From OLB6 sp964493635 (GTDB lineage: Bacteria; Bacteroidota; Ignavibacteria; Kapaibacteriales; Kapaibacteriaceae): DNA of 64,000 bases. The translations under genes and the position numbers were made by a program. The stretch is from positions 77,318-141,317 of the forward strand of contig CAZBOW010000003.1 of NCBI GenBank assembly GCA_964493635.1, in the 5' to 3' direction. Under the pieces are notes generated by a model. That model was given only the letters and a program-made list of their open reading frames with translations. It ran no database searches and was not told the DNA's origin. This document shows positions 1-9,900 of this stretch, one piece after another (within the stretch, counting starts at the first letter, position 1; every line of letters starts with the position of its first letter).

Positions 1-474
1 GTTGCCGGTGCACGGCTGACCGTCCGGTTGAATTCGGACGTCCTGGTGTCCAGTAGCGATCCTACCGTGAAGATTGCCATTCCATCGTCGGCAGCCGGAG
101 CAACACTTGTTGTTGAGAGAACCGTGGGCACCGACCGACTGGAAGCCCCTTCACAGCTTGTGATCCAAGATCTACCCGCGCCGGAAATCCGGGATGTCCG
201 CACCGCTGCCGGCGGTGCTACGAAGCGGGTTGTCGTGTTGTTCTACGGCGATCGGAATCATGATCGACCGTCGCTGGAAGTCGTGCGTGGAAATGCCATG
301 CCACCGCAGAAGCTGTACGGAAATCTGCGTGCCGCAACGCCGAATGATCCGAACGGGATCACTTGGATCGAGGAGTTCGACCTTCGCCGCGCTCAAAGCG
401 AGGCTCCCTTCAGTTTTGTGATACGCGCTCGGAGTCCTCGAGGTGCTGTCTCGGCTACTTGGACTGAGCCCTAG
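1..474 (+). CDS. 3' end of a hypothetical protein (5' truncated)
   Basis: The reading frame is open from base 1, so the gene begins upstream of the window. The visible 157 codons end at TAG 472-474. The first in-frame start-like codon (TTG, base 28) is not preceded by anything resembling a ribosome site, so I treat the piece as a fragment. The C-terminal part is beta-rich and polar (for example FSFVIRARSPRGAVSATW), which resembles an Ig/fibronectin-type domain, but I recognise no family. It ends inside the 3' end of the converging mltG gene (20-bp overlap). Confidence 0.6.
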   Translation, partial: VAGARLTVRLNSDVLVSSSDPTVKIAIPSSAAGATLVVERTVGTDRLEAPSQLVIQDLPAPEIRDVRTAAGGATKRVVVLFYGDRNHDRPSLEVVRGNAMPPQKLYGNLRAATPNDPNGITWIEEFDLRRAQSEAPFSFVIRARSPRGAVSATWTEP

Positions 475-1641
475 CGCGTCGGTAGGCGCGCACGTTTTCG
501 GCATGTGCGCGATCAGAGGTAGCGAATCGGTGTGTACCCGATGAATCGCCGCGGGCAACGAAGTACAGGTAGTTGTGCACTTCTGGATGACGTGCCGCAT
601 CCACGGCGGCCATGCCGGGATTGTTGATCGGTGTAGGGGGCAGGCCCGTGTGAAGGTAGGTATTCCATGGTGTATCGATGGCAAGGTCGCGATAGTACAG
701 GCGACGTCGGTCGCCTAATCCATACTGGACCGTTGGATCGGCCGAGAGTGTCATTCCGCGCTTGAGACGGTTCTGGTACACACCGGCAATGCGAGGCATC
801 TCGCCAACGGATGCGGCCTCGGCCTGGACTATGCTGGCAAGGATGACCTCGTTATAGGTTGGCGTTGAATCCTGATGCCGCTGGATCCATTCCCGTGCTA
901 AGCGATCGCCAACGTCCGCTGCTTCCATTCTCCAGAAGAAGTCGTAGGTATCGGGCATNNNNNNNNNNNNNNNNNNNNNNNNNNNNNNNNNNNNNNNNNN
1001 NNNNNNNNNNNNNNNNNNNNNNNNNNNNNNNNNNNNNNNNNNNNNNNNNNNNNNNNNNGATCGCCAACGTCCGCTGCTTCCATTCTCCAGAAGAAGTCGT
1101 AGGTATCGGGCATTAGGAATCCTTCCATGGTGGGCGCCATGGTGGGCGATGCCGACGGTACTCCGCTGTAGGTCTTCACCGTGTGTGGGTCTTCGCACCA
1201 CTGCACAAAGGCGGCCGAGTCCATGTCGATCTTGCGCGCCAGCACGCTGGCAATCTCGCGGTACGTCAGGCCCTCAGGGATGGTAACCCGTATCGTGGGC
1301 CGGCTGCTGCCGGAGAACAGCCCCACGAGCACATCCCATTGTGTTGCATGCGGTGCAAAGCGGTACCAACCGGCCTGAACAGTGCGGTCGTGCACGCGAG
1401 CCATGGCACGGCCGACGAGTGACGCAAGTCGGGGTGTCGGGAGGGTGCATGCGTCATGAACGAGCTCGATGCTGGACACCACCGACGCCTGGTGTGGAAT
1501 GTAGACGGTTTGCTCGTTGGCATTGGCACAACGAAGCTGCATCATGATCACGGCAGCAAGTGTGGCACTGACCAGAACCAACGCACCAATGCCGAGCAGC
1601 CACCGGACGTTACGCATCCGAGTCATCGCCCGAGTCATCAC
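455..1641 (-). CDS. mltG: Endolytic transglycosylase MltG (split by a false gap)
   Basis: This inner-membrane lytic transglycosylase cuts nascent peptidoglycan strands and sets glycan length. The coding sequence is broken by 100 N (959-1058) flanked by identical 55-bp copies. Removing one copy plus the N (155 bp) restores one 343-residue frame. It has a short cytoplasmic start, a single membrane helix (about residues 14-36), a LysM-like region, then the YceG domain. The catalytic Glu lies in ILASIVQAEAASVGEM (about E223 of the joined protein), followed by the family signature LSADPTVQYGLG. The start is uncertain: GTG at 1641 or in-frame ATGs at 1638, 1626 and 1617. All overlap the end of the upstream ABC ATPase gene, so the two are probably co-translated. 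No pabC or yqgF neighbour is present. Confidence 0.92.
904..1113. other. Scaffold gap with duplicated 55-bp flanks
   Basis: Bases 904-958 and 1059-1113 are identical over 55 bp and enclose exactly 100 N. This is what a scaffolder leaves when two contigs overlap by one assembly k-mer but are not merged. Collapsing the 155 bp restores the mltG reading frame, which supports an artefact and not a real repeat. Confidence 0.9.
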
Positions 1642-2548
1642 GATGGTACGAGGGGTCGCTCCCCGTTACGACCTGCACGAAGATGTCGTGCAATGCTGGC
1701 TGCACGACTTCGAACGTGACGATTTCTGCAAGCGGAAGGCATCGCGTCAGAACGTCGTTGGTTGACATACCGGGATCGGTCATCCGCAGTTCGACCGTAT
1801 GGTGATCGTGGTGTTCAACAGCCGTGCCCGGAATTGTTAGCAGGCCTGGATGCATCTCCGTGCAGGTGAGCCGAATTCGATCCGAACGAAAGGCATTGCG
1901 AACGTCGGTGAGAGTTCCTTGCAACATCACCTGCCCCCGATGAATCAACGCCAGGTCGTCACAGAGTTTTTCTACCTGGTCCATTTGATGGGTCGATAGC
2001 AGGATGGTTGCTCCGCGTTGCTGCAGCTGTCGAACGGTGTCGATCAATAGTTGGGCATTCACCGGATCAAGACCACTGAACGGTTCATCGAGGATCACCA
2101 GTTCGGGTTCATGCATGATTGTGCTGATGAACTGCACCTTCTGTTGCATGCCCTTGGAGAGTTCTTGCACTTTCTTGTTGTCCCACCCAGCAGCGTCGAG
2201 CCGGCGAAGCCATTCCGACGCACGCCGTCGGGCGTCCTTCTCGGAGAGCCCCTTGAGCTGTCCAAAGTACGATAGCTGCTCCATGACGGTCAGCTTTTTG
2301 TACAATCCTCGCTCCTCTGGCAGGTAGCCGATGCTTTCCATCGCGCGTGTACCGATCGGTTCACCGTGGAGTAGGATCGAACCTTCATCTGGCTGGATGA
2401 TGTTGGTAATCATCCGGATGAGGGTTGATTTTCCAGCGCCATTAGGCCCTAGGAGGCCAAAAATCCTGCCTGAGGCGGCTGTGAGGCTGATGTCGGCGTT
2501 GGCAACGTGACTGCCGTACCGCTTCGTAACGTGCTGAACTGCAAGCAT
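1610..2548 (-). CDS. ABC transporter ATP-binding protein (NatA/DUF4162 type)
   Basis: This is the cytoplasmic ATPase subunit of an ABC-2 type exporter, 312 residues. Visible motifs are Walker A GPNGAGKST (about residues 34-42), signature LSKGMQQK, Walker B LVILDEP followed by FSGLDPVN, and the H-loop in LLSTHQMDQ. The last ~80 residues match the DUF4162 extension found in NatA-like ATPases. These ATPases normally sit next to a membrane subunit gene, but none is here: the downstream gene is mltG (overlapping) and upstream is the divergent sdhC. The transported substrate cannot be deduced. The ATG at 2548 is the natural start, just before the conserved LAVQHVTKRYG beta-strand. Confidence 0.88.
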   Translation of the reverse strand: MLAVQHVTKRYGSHVANADISLTAASGRIFGLLGPNGAGKSTLIRMITNIIQPDEGSILLHGEPIGTRAMESIGYLPEERGLYKKLTVMEQLSYFGQLKGLSEKDARRRASEWLRRLDAAGWDNKKVQELSKGMQQKVQFISTIMHEPELVILDEPFSGLDPVNAQLLIDTVRQLQQRGATILLSTHQMDQVEKLCDDLALIHRGQVMLQGTLTDVRNAFRSDRIRLTCTEMHPGLLTIPGTAVEHHDHHTVELRMTDPGMSTNDVLTRCLPLAEIVTFEVVQPALHDIFVQVVTGSDPSYHRDDSGDDSDA

Positions 2549-2595
2549 GAAACGAAACTACGGCTCTGGCCTCGAATGGTTGCGTTGGGCTTTCG

Positions 2596-2603
2596 TATTT
2601 TCG
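2596..2603 (+). promoter_or_regulatory. Possible -7 element upstream of sdhC
   Basis: TATTTTCG matches the Bacteroidota -7 consensus TAnnTTTG with one mismatch and lies 72 bp before the sdhC ATG in the sdhC/ABC divergent region (2549-2674). The -33 box is not clear, so this is a weak call. Confidence 0.3.
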
Positions 2604-2674
2604 CCCTGGCACTTTTACGGGGCGTACGTTGTTGTACCACCCATTGATCCGTATCGGTCCTAAAGGAGTTGTGC

Positions 2675-3361
2675 ATGCGATCGTTTGGCGAGGTTTGGAA
2701 ATCCACGGTGTTCCAGAAGTGGGTCATGGCAGTGACTGGTATTCTGCTTGTGCTGTTCCTTGTGGGTCACTTGTCGGGCAACCTGCTGATCTTCCTCGGA
2801 CCCGAGGCGATGAATAGCTATGCTCTCGGACTGAAGGAGCTCCTGCATGGGGCCGGCATCTGGATTGCCCGCATCGGCCTGCTGGTGATGTTCTTCCTGC
2901 ACATTCGTGCTGGCATCATCCTTTCTGCGCGCAATCGTGCGTCGAAGGGAATCCGCAATGCGAAGACTGAGCCACGCGCTTCGACGCTTGCATCGCGGTC
3001 GATGATCTATACGGGCCTGCTCATTGTTGTGTACGTGCTCTACCACTTGGCGCACTTTACATGGGGTGCGGTCCACGCCGAGTACTACTCATACATCGAC
3101 GCCGCCGGACGACATGATGTGTACCGGATGGTAGTTGAGAGCTTCCAGCAACCCTCCATCGTGGTGGCCTATGTTGTGGCCATGATTGTAACCGGCCTGC
3201 ACCTGAACCATGCCATTGCAAGTGCGTTTCAAACTCTCGGCGTGACACATCCTCGGTTTGCACCCATCATTCGATCCGTCGGACCGCTCCTTGGTGCAGG
3301 ACTCGCCCTTGGATTTATGGCCGTTCCGGTAGCGATTCTTCTGGGATTGGTAGGGGGCTAG
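2675..3361 (+). CDS. sdhC: Succinate dehydrogenase cytochrome b subunit
   Basis: This is the membrane anchor of complex II (b558 family), passing electrons from succinate oxidation to quinone. The 228-residue protein has five hydrophobic helices, as in the Bacteroides and Bacillus type that fuses the usual SdhC and SdhD. Candidate haem-ligand histidines sit in helices: LVGHLSGN, FFLHIRAG, LYHLAHFTW and GLHLNHAI. The start ATG 2675 has an AAGGAG box 2663-2668, six bases upstream; a GTG at 2671 is out of frame. It is the first gene of sdhCAB. The last codons contain one of the AGGGGGCT words discussed in the findings. Confidence 0.93.
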   Translation: MRSFGEVWKSTVFQKWVMAVTGILLVLFLVGHLSGNLLIFLGPEAMNSYALGLKELLHGAGIWIARIGLLVMFFLHIRAGIILSARNRASKGIRNAKTEPRASTLASRSMIYTGLLIVVYVLYHLAHFTWGAVHAEYYSYIDAAGRHDVYRMVVESFQQPSIVVAYVVAMIVTGLHLNHAIASAFQTLGVTHPRFAPIIRSVGPLLGAGLALGFMAVPVAILLGLVGG

Positions 3362-3455
3362 GGTCCGGTTCGGTCGGAGCCTGATGGTTCGGGGCTCACT
3401 GTTAGAGCTCATGGTTTTTGCGTCACGCGTCAACTTCGGAGACAACGGATACGTT

Positions 3456-5369
3456 ATGGAACTTCACAGTCATATTCCGTCTGGCCCGCTCGAACGGAAG
3501 TGGGAGAAGCATAAAGCTGATCTGAAGCTGGTCAACCCAGCGAACAAACGGAAATTCTCCGTCATCGTTGTTGGTACGGGCCTAGCAGGTGCATCGGCTG
3601 CGGCCACACTGGCAGAGCTGGGATATAACGTCACAGCGATCACCTACCACGACTCTCCACGCAGGGCGCACTCGATTGCTGCCCAAGGTGGAATCAACGC
3701 CGCGAAGAATTACCAGAACGATGGTGATTCCGTCTGGCGGCTGTTCTACGACACGATCAAGGGCGGCGACTTCCGTTCACGCGAAGCCAATGTGTACCGT
3801 TTGGCGGAAGTCAGTGCCAACATCATCGATCAGTGTGTTGCACAAGGCGTGCCATTTGCCCGGGAGTACGGTGGGTACCTTGCGAATCGCTCCTTCGGTG
3901 GCGCCCAGGTATCGCGCACGTTCTACGCCCGAGGACAGACGGGTCAGCAGTTGTTGCTGGGAGCCTACCAGGCCTTGTCGCGACAGATTGGCCTCGGAAA
4001 GGTGAAGATGCTCAACCGCAAGGATATGATGGACGTTGTGGTCGTTGATGGCAAGGCCCGCGGCGTTGTCATCCGTGACATGCGTACGGGCGTCATCGAG
4101 ACGGTAATGGGCGACGCCGTCGTGCTGGCCACGGGTGGGTACGGAAACGTGTTCTACCTGTCAACGAACGCAAAGGCCAGTAACGTCACCGCAACCTTTC
4201 GCGCGTACAAGCGTGGTGCTGCCTTTGCCAATCCGTGCTTTACGCAGATCCACCCCACGTGCATTCCGCAGAGCGGTGATTACCAGAGCAAACTCACGCT
4301 GATGTCCGAATCGTTGCGGAACGATGGTCGCATCTGGGTTCCGAAAAACCACGGCGATACCCGTGCACCGGGTGACATTCCCGAGCAGGATCGTGATTAC
4401 TACCTCGAACGGAAGTACCCATCCTTTGGCAACTTGTCGCCTCGCGACATTGCCTCGCGTGCTGCAAAAGAGGCCTGTGACGACGGTCGCGGAGTGGGCC
4501 CAGGTGGGAAGGGTGTCTATCTCGATTTCTCTGATGCGATCAACCGACTCGGTGCCAAGGTGATCGAAGATCGCTACGGCAACCTGTTCGAAATGTACGA
4601 GCGGATCACGGGTGAGAATCCCTATGAAGTGCCGATGCGCATTTATCCCGCCGTGCACTACACCATGGGCGGGTTGTGGGTGGACTACAACCTGATGTCG
4701 AACATTCCCGGCCTGTTCGTTCTTGGTGAAGCCAACTTCTCGGACCACGGTGCTAATCGTCTTGGCGCCTCGGCGCTGATGCAGGGTCTGGCCGATGGAT
4801 ACTTTGTGATACCGTACACCATCGGAGGCTATTTCGCCAAGGGTGGACTGTCGGCGGTGTCGTCGGACTCTCCGGAGGCCCGTCAGGCTGCCGCACAAGC
4901 AGCGGCAAAGGTGCAAGCACTACTCCAGATTAATGGCAAGCGCACGTCGCAGTCGTTCCACCGTGCCCTCGGCAAGATCATGTGGGAAAAGTGCGGCATG
5001 GCTCGCAACGCCAAGGGCCTGAACGAAGCCCTGCAGGAGATTCCTGCCTTGCGTGAAGAGTTCTGGTCGAATCTCACACTGCCGGGCAGCGGCGAACAAC
5101 TGAACCAATCGCTCGACCACGCGTCGCGCGTGGCGGATTTCATGGAGTTTGCTGAACTGATGGTACGCGACGCACTGCAGCGCGAGGAGTCGTGCGGTGG
5201 GCATTTCCGCGAGGAGTACCAGACCGACGATGGCGAGGCACTTCGGAATGATGCGGACTATGCGTACGTCGCTGCGTGGGGATACACCGGTGACGGTTCT
5301 GCCCCGGCCCTCCACCGAGAGCCCCTTGAATTTGAAAATGTAGAATTGGCTACCCGGAGCTACAAGTAA
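3456..5369 (+). CDS. sdhA: Succinate dehydrogenase flavoprotein subunit
   Basis: This catalytic subunit oxidises succinate to fumarate (or runs in reverse) using covalently bound FAD. It has 637 residues from ATG 3456. I prefer this start because the family begins near this point and the 24 codons upstream are unconserved. Visible features are the dinucleotide fold VVGTGLAGASAAATLAELG (about 38-56), the FAD-linking His in AHSIAAQGGIN (about H72), the substrate-site run around HPTCIPQSGDYQ, and RIYPAVHYTMGGLWVD. The long form with AKNYQNDGDSV is typical of the Bacteroidota type. Its stop overlaps the sdhB start by one base (TAATG), indicating translational coupling. Confidence 0.96.
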   Translation: MELHSHIPSGPLERKWEKHKADLKLVNPANKRKFSVIVVGTGLAGASAAATLAELGYNVTAITYHDSPRRAHSIAAQGGINAAKNYQNDGDSVWRLFYDTIKGGDFRSREANVYRLAEVSANIIDQCVAQGVPFAREYGGYLANRSFGGAQVSRTFYARGQTGQQLLLGAYQALSRQIGLGKVKMLNRKDMMDVVVVDGKARGVVIRDMRTGVIETVMGDAVVLATGGYGNVFYLSTNAKASNVTATFRAYKRGAAFANPCFTQIHPTCIPQSGDYQSKLTLMSESLRNDGRIWVPKNHGDTRAPGDIPEQDRDYYLERKYPSFGNLSPRDIASRAAKEACDDGRGVGPGGKGVYLDFSDAINRLGAKVIEDRYGNLFEMYERITGENPYEVPMRIYPAVHYTMGGLWVDYNLMSNIPGLFVLGEANFSDHGANRLGASALMQGLADGYFVIPYTIGGYFAKGGLSAVSSDSPEARQAAAQAAAKVQALLQINGKRTSQSFHRALGKIMWEKCGMARNAKGLNEALQEIPALREEFWSNLTLPGSGEQLNQSLDHASRVADFMEFAELMVRDALQREESCGGHFREEYQTDDGEALRNDADYAYVAAWGYTGDGSAPALHREPLEFENVELATRSYK

Positions 5370-6118
5370 TGAAACTTCGCCTCCACATCTGGCGCCAAGC
5401 TGGTCCTTCGGATCAGGGCATGATGAAAACGTACGATCTGGACAATGTGTCGGAACACATGAGTTTTCTGGAGATGCTCGACGTTCTGAACGAACAGCTG
5501 TCCGAACGCGGTGAAGAGCCGGTTGCGTTCGAGCACGACTGTCGCGAGGGCATTTGCGGATCGTGCGGTATGGTGATTAATGGGCGGCCACATGGACCGC
5601 TGCCCCGCACGACCGCATGTCAGCTGCATATGCGCACGTTTAAGGACGGGGATGAGATCTACATCGAACCATGGCGGGCGCGTGCCTTTCCGGTAATTCG
5701 CGACTTGGTGGTGGACCGCTCGTCCTTCGATCGCATTATTCAGTCCGGCGGCTACGTATCGGTCAATACCGGTAACGCCCAAGATGGTAATACGCTTCCC
5801 ATCCCAAAGGTAGCGGCCGACAAGGCCATGGACGCCGCAGCCTGTATCGGCTGTGGTGCCTGTGTAGCGGCGTGTCCGAACTCATCAGCGATGCTGTTTA
5901 CGTCCGCAAAGGCCGGTCACCTGAGTATGCTTCCGCAGGGTCAAGCCGAGCGGTACAGTCGCGCCGAGAACATGGTGCTTACGATGGATGCTGAAGGATT
6001 CGGTGCGTGCTCGAACCACTATGAATGCGAGGCGGCCTGTCCAAAGGGGATCTCGGCAGACTTCATTGCCCGCTTGAATCGCGATTACGTCAAAGCGTCG
6101 ATTGGGTCGGCGCGTTAG
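5369..6118 (+). CDS. sdhB: Succinate dehydrogenase iron-sulfur subunit
   Basis: This 249-residue electron-transfer subunit links SdhA flavin to the membrane haem and quinone. The plant-type 2Fe-2S ligands are C58, C63, C66 and C84 (DCREGICGSCG, TTACQ). The C-terminal ferredoxin domain has C159, C162, C165, C169 and C214, C220, C224, the usual ligands of the 4Fe-4S and 3Fe-4S centres. All are intact. The gene is coupled to sdhA by TAATG and ends 4 bp inside the converging pdxJ. Confidence 0.96.
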   Translation: MKLRLHIWRQAGPSDQGMMKTYDLDNVSEHMSFLEMLDVLNEQLSERGEEPVAFEHDCREGICGSCGMVINGRPHGPLPRTTACQLHMRTFKDGDEIYIEPWRARAFPVIRDLVVDRSSFDRIIQSGGYVSVNTGNAQDGNTLPIPKVAADKAMDAAACIGCGACVAACPNSSAMLFTSAKAGHLSMLPQGQAERYSRAENMVLTMDAEGFGACSNHYECEAACPKGISADFIARLNRDYVKASIGSAR

Positions 6119-6831
6119 GGTATTCGCAGAACGGCCAAATAGTCTCGAACAGCCTGTTGCATTCCAACAAACAGCGCGTGTCCGATCAGGGCATGGCCGA
6201 TCGACACTTCCGTGATCTGTGGTATGCGAGCAATTGCCGGTAGATTCCGAAGGTGAAGGCCATGTCCGGCAGTGACCGTCAGCCCGAGATCGAACGCCGT
6301 CTCGGCAGCACCACGGATTCGGACCAGTTGCCGGTCAATATCTGCCTGTCTTCGGGCATTCGCGTACAGACCGGTGTGGAGCTCAATCACACTGCAGCCT
6401 GTTCGCGCGGCGGCCTTGATATGGCTCTCCTCCGGCTCGACAAACAAGCTGACCTCAATACCACGCTCGGTAAAGGTCTGCACCACATCGGCATAGTGCG
6501 ATTCCAGCGTCAGGATGTCGAGCCCCCCTTCGGTTGTTCGCTCCTGCCGCTTTTCGGGAACCAGTGTCACGAGGTCGGGTTCGATCTCCAAGGCGATGGC
6601 AATGATCTCAGCAGTGGCCGCCATCTCTAGGTCGAGCTTGGTTGTTAACACGTCCCGCAGCGCCCGAACGTCGCGATCATTCACGTGTCGCCGATCCTCG
6701 CGCAGGTGACATACAATTCCTGATGCTCCAGCAAGTTCCGCCAGCACGGCGGCATGGACGGGGTCGGGTTCGATACCACCTCTGGCCTCGCGCACGGTGG
6801 CCACGTGGTCGATGTTAACGGCGAGATTCAT
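6115..6831 (-). CDS. pdxJ: Pyridoxine 5'-phosphate synthase
   Basis: This TIM-barrel enzyme condenses 1-deoxy-D-xylulose 5-phosphate with 3-amino-2-oxopropyl phosphate in DXP-dependent vitamin B6 synthesis. The family N-terminus is seen as NLAVNIDHVATVREARGG, followed by conserved LREDRRHVNDRDV, LVPEKRQE, SLFVEPE, IELHTG and TAGHGLHLRN. I use ATG 6831 (238 residues) because PdxJ proteins begin just before VNIDH. The open frame continues 36 codons further upstream, but that part runs through the divergent promoter region and is unconserved. No pdxA is nearby. Confidence 0.95.
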   Translation of the reverse strand: MNLAVNIDHVATVREARGGIEPDPVHAAVLAELAGASGIVCHLREDRRHVNDRDVRALRDVLTTKLDLEMAATAEIIAIALEIEPDLVTLVPEKRQERTTEGGLDILTLESHYADVVQTFTERGIEVSLFVEPEESHIKAAARTGCSVIELHTGLYANARRQADIDRQLVRIRGAAETAFDLGLTVTAGHGLHLRNLPAIARIPQITEVSIGHALIGHALFVGMQQAVRDYLAVLRIP

Positions 6832-6940
6832 AAGGATGTAATCACTATCTTTAGTATCGATGTAACTATCGACGGACTGTCGAGTTTTACTCATCGGCAA
6901 GTTAACGAACGTATCATCTCCAGCTGTACTGCTATGCAAT

Positions 6941-6988
6941 GTACCTCACGCCGTACCTCACGCCGTACCTCACGCCGTACCTCACGGC
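6941..6988 (+). repeat. Four tandem 12-bp repeats in a divergent promoter region
   Basis: The unit GTACCTCACGCC is repeated at 6941, 6953, 6965 and 6977; the last copy differs at its end (..CACGGC). It lies in the 165-bp space between pdxJ and the exported SBBP protein, directly before the preferred ATG 6997. Twelve is a multiple of three, so copy-number change would also keep an upstream in-frame start (ATG 6934) open. Confidence 0.85.
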
Positions 6989-6996
6989 TCCGCGCC

Positions 6997-9900
6997 ATGA
7001 TTGTAGCCTTCGGTGCTCCGCTCCTGGTTGCGATGTTTTCCATTCAAGCCATGGCTACCGTGCTGCCTCGGGTTCACGGATTTGTTCCCAACGAGGGACA
7101 GTGGCCGAGTGAGGTGCTGTTCTTGAGCCGCTCGCACGGGTTGAACGTGTGGGTGACGCGAACCGGGATGGTGTTTGACCAGTACCGCATGGTTGACCGC
7201 CAGCGCGAGGGTCATGTGCTCCGCCTATCGTGGACGAACGGCCGTGCACTATCGGCCCCGGTGTCGGTTGACCGGTCATCGATGCAGGTGAATATGTTTG
7301 GTGCTGGTGACCAATGGCACACGGCCATGCCGGTGATGAACGGCATGCGCTTCGATGACGTCTGGGAGGGGATCGACCTGATCTACTACCTCGATGCTGA
7401 TGGTAACGTTCGGTATGATTTTGATGTACAGCCGGGCGCAAGTCTGCAAGAAGTTGGGTTTGCGGTGCAAGGGGATCTCGGAATGACGATCGAACCTACC
7501 GATGTTACCCTTAAGACCTCCGTTGGGTCGGTTTCGATGGGCGATCTCTTCGCCTACGTTCTTGGACGAAAGTCCATGCAGACGCAGGCTCTGTTCTCAG
7601 CAGCGTCGAATGGTGTGAGTTTCCGCGTCCCCCAATGGACTGGTACCGTTCCGCTGCGTGTGGATCCCGTTGTGTCCGGCACCTTTGTTGGCGGCCAGAG
7701 CGATGCCGACGTCCTTGCGGTGCGTACCGTCAGTGACGGCGTGATTGTTGCAGGCTGGACCTCGGGCATCGACTTCCCAACAGAGGTTGGCGCCTATCGC
7801 TCGGATATGTTCGGTGCTCGCGACGTTTTCGTTGCCAAGTTCACATTTGATCTCTCGGAGGTGCTAGCCTACACGTACTATGGCGGTGGGAAGGACGACC
7901 TTCTGACGGCCATGGATGTGGATCAGGACGGCAACATTTACATCACCGGGGAAACGCTGTCGAATAACTTGCCGACGTCGGTGGGTGCTGTAGGTCAGGC
8001 CTATGTGGCCGATATCGACGCCTTCATTGCCAGCTTCACGCCCGATCTCAAAACGCTCCGGTATTCCACCTACATCGGTGGCAACAAGGATGAAAAGCCC
8101 AAGGCCATCGTGAGCTATACGGATGGCAGCGTCTACGTGGCTGGCGGTACAACGTCCAATGCATCGTTCCCGGTCAAGGTTGCCCATCAGTCCACCTTGG
8201 GAGGGCAGGAGGACGGCTTCCTGCTTCGCTTGAATGCTACTGGTGGCACGCTGTTGTTCTGCACCTACTACGGTAAGTCCGGGATTGAGTCCTTCCAAGG
8301 CCTTGCCGTGGACAACTCGGGATCGCCGTTCGTTACCGGAGCGACCTCGTCTTCGGACTTTGAAACAGCGCCAACGCCAGGACGTTGGGGTTCCCGTACA
8401 CGATTGCCGTACGACCGTACCTACAACGACGGCCCAACAGATGCGTTTCTGATCAAGTTTTTCCCTGACGGTACCCTGTCGAAGGCCGACGACGGCACAT
8501 TCTCAACGTTCTTTGGTGGTCGTGGGGCCGACGCCGGCAGGGGGGTCTTTGTTGATGACCTCGGACGGCCTACGGTTGTTGGTGTTACCAACTCCGATAA
8601 CATCCCGGCTGATGGTGGCCTGAATGCAAATGCCATTGGAGGTCAGGACATCTTCATCGTGACCTTCACCGATGACGGACGTGGCATCACGGGTTGTACC
8701 TACTTTGGCGGTACCAACGATGACGATGTTCGCGGCATTATCGCCGATCCGTTCCGGAATGCCACGATGATGTTCGGATCGACAAAATCGGGTGATTTCC
8801 CTGTTGCTGGGGTTGGCACCAACACCACGCGTCGTGGAGTCTCCGACGGTTTTATCGCGGCGGTCAATACAGCATCAAATCAATACATCACGTTGGTAGG
8901 GGGCGTTGGGCCGGATGAGATCATCAGTGCCCATTCGGATGCATTGGGCGACTACTACTACGTGCTCGAGAGTGAGTCACCAGACTTGTACACGGGGCGC
9001 ACCTCATGGATGCGAACACAACCCGAGGGAACATCTGGGTACGTTGGCAAATGGTCCGATGGCGACATTGTTCTGTCGTCGCCCTCCGGGGGAGAAGTCT
9101 GGTGTAAGGGTTCCACGCGCGGAATTTCGTGGTCGGCCATCGCAATGCGCAGTGACGACCGCTATACCGTTGAGCTGTCGAATGACGGCGGTGTGACATG
9201 GACCGAGGTGGCCAAGAATCTTTCATCGACATCCTATCAGTGGCAGATTCCGGCTGGTCTATCGACGGACGCCGAATACATTGCCCGCGTTCGCAGCGGA
9301 CGCGGTCACGCCACAGAGTCCAAGACCTTCCTGCTGGCCGAGCCCCCTTCCATCACCACACAACCAACGAACGTAGCCGGATGCGAGGGAAGTGCGGTCG
9401 AACTTCGGGTTGAGGCAGCCGGTGCGCAGCTTCGGTACCAGTGGCGAAAGAACGGGCAGAACATCAATGGAGCAACGTCGGCCGTGTACCAAATCCCAGC
9501 GTTGTCGACCGGCAATGTTGGTTCGTACGACGTGATCGTAACAGGATCGTGCAATCCCAACGTCACGAGCTCGGCCGTTACCGTACAGGTTGATCCGGNN
9601 NNNNNNNNNNNNNNNNNNNNNNNNNNNNNNNNNNNNNNNNNNNNNNNNNNNNNNNNNNNNNNNNNNNNNNNNNNNNNNNNNNNNNNNNNNNNNNNNNNGG
9701 ATCGTGCAATCCCAACGTCACGAGCTCGGCCGTTACCGTACAGGTTGATCCGGCTACGGCGGTAACCAAACAGCCGGAGAACGTCACCGTGGATACGGGC
9801 AAGGAGATTGTGCTCTCGGTAACTGCCGCTGGTGGCAACCTGTCGTACCAGTGGATGAAGGATGGTTCAGAGATCGCCGGAGCTACAGAGGCAACCTATC

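Noticed and set aside
28..474. Complete small gene starting at TTG 28
   Set aside because: The frame is open to base 1 and no ribosome site precedes base 28, so it is a truncated larger gene.
4161..4916. Minus-strand open frame antisense to sdhA
   Set aside because: No motif, and sdhA on the other strand is intact and full length.
6832..6939. 36-residue N-terminal extension of PdxJ
   Set aside because: Family members start next to VNIDH; the extension is unconserved and covers the divergent promoter region.
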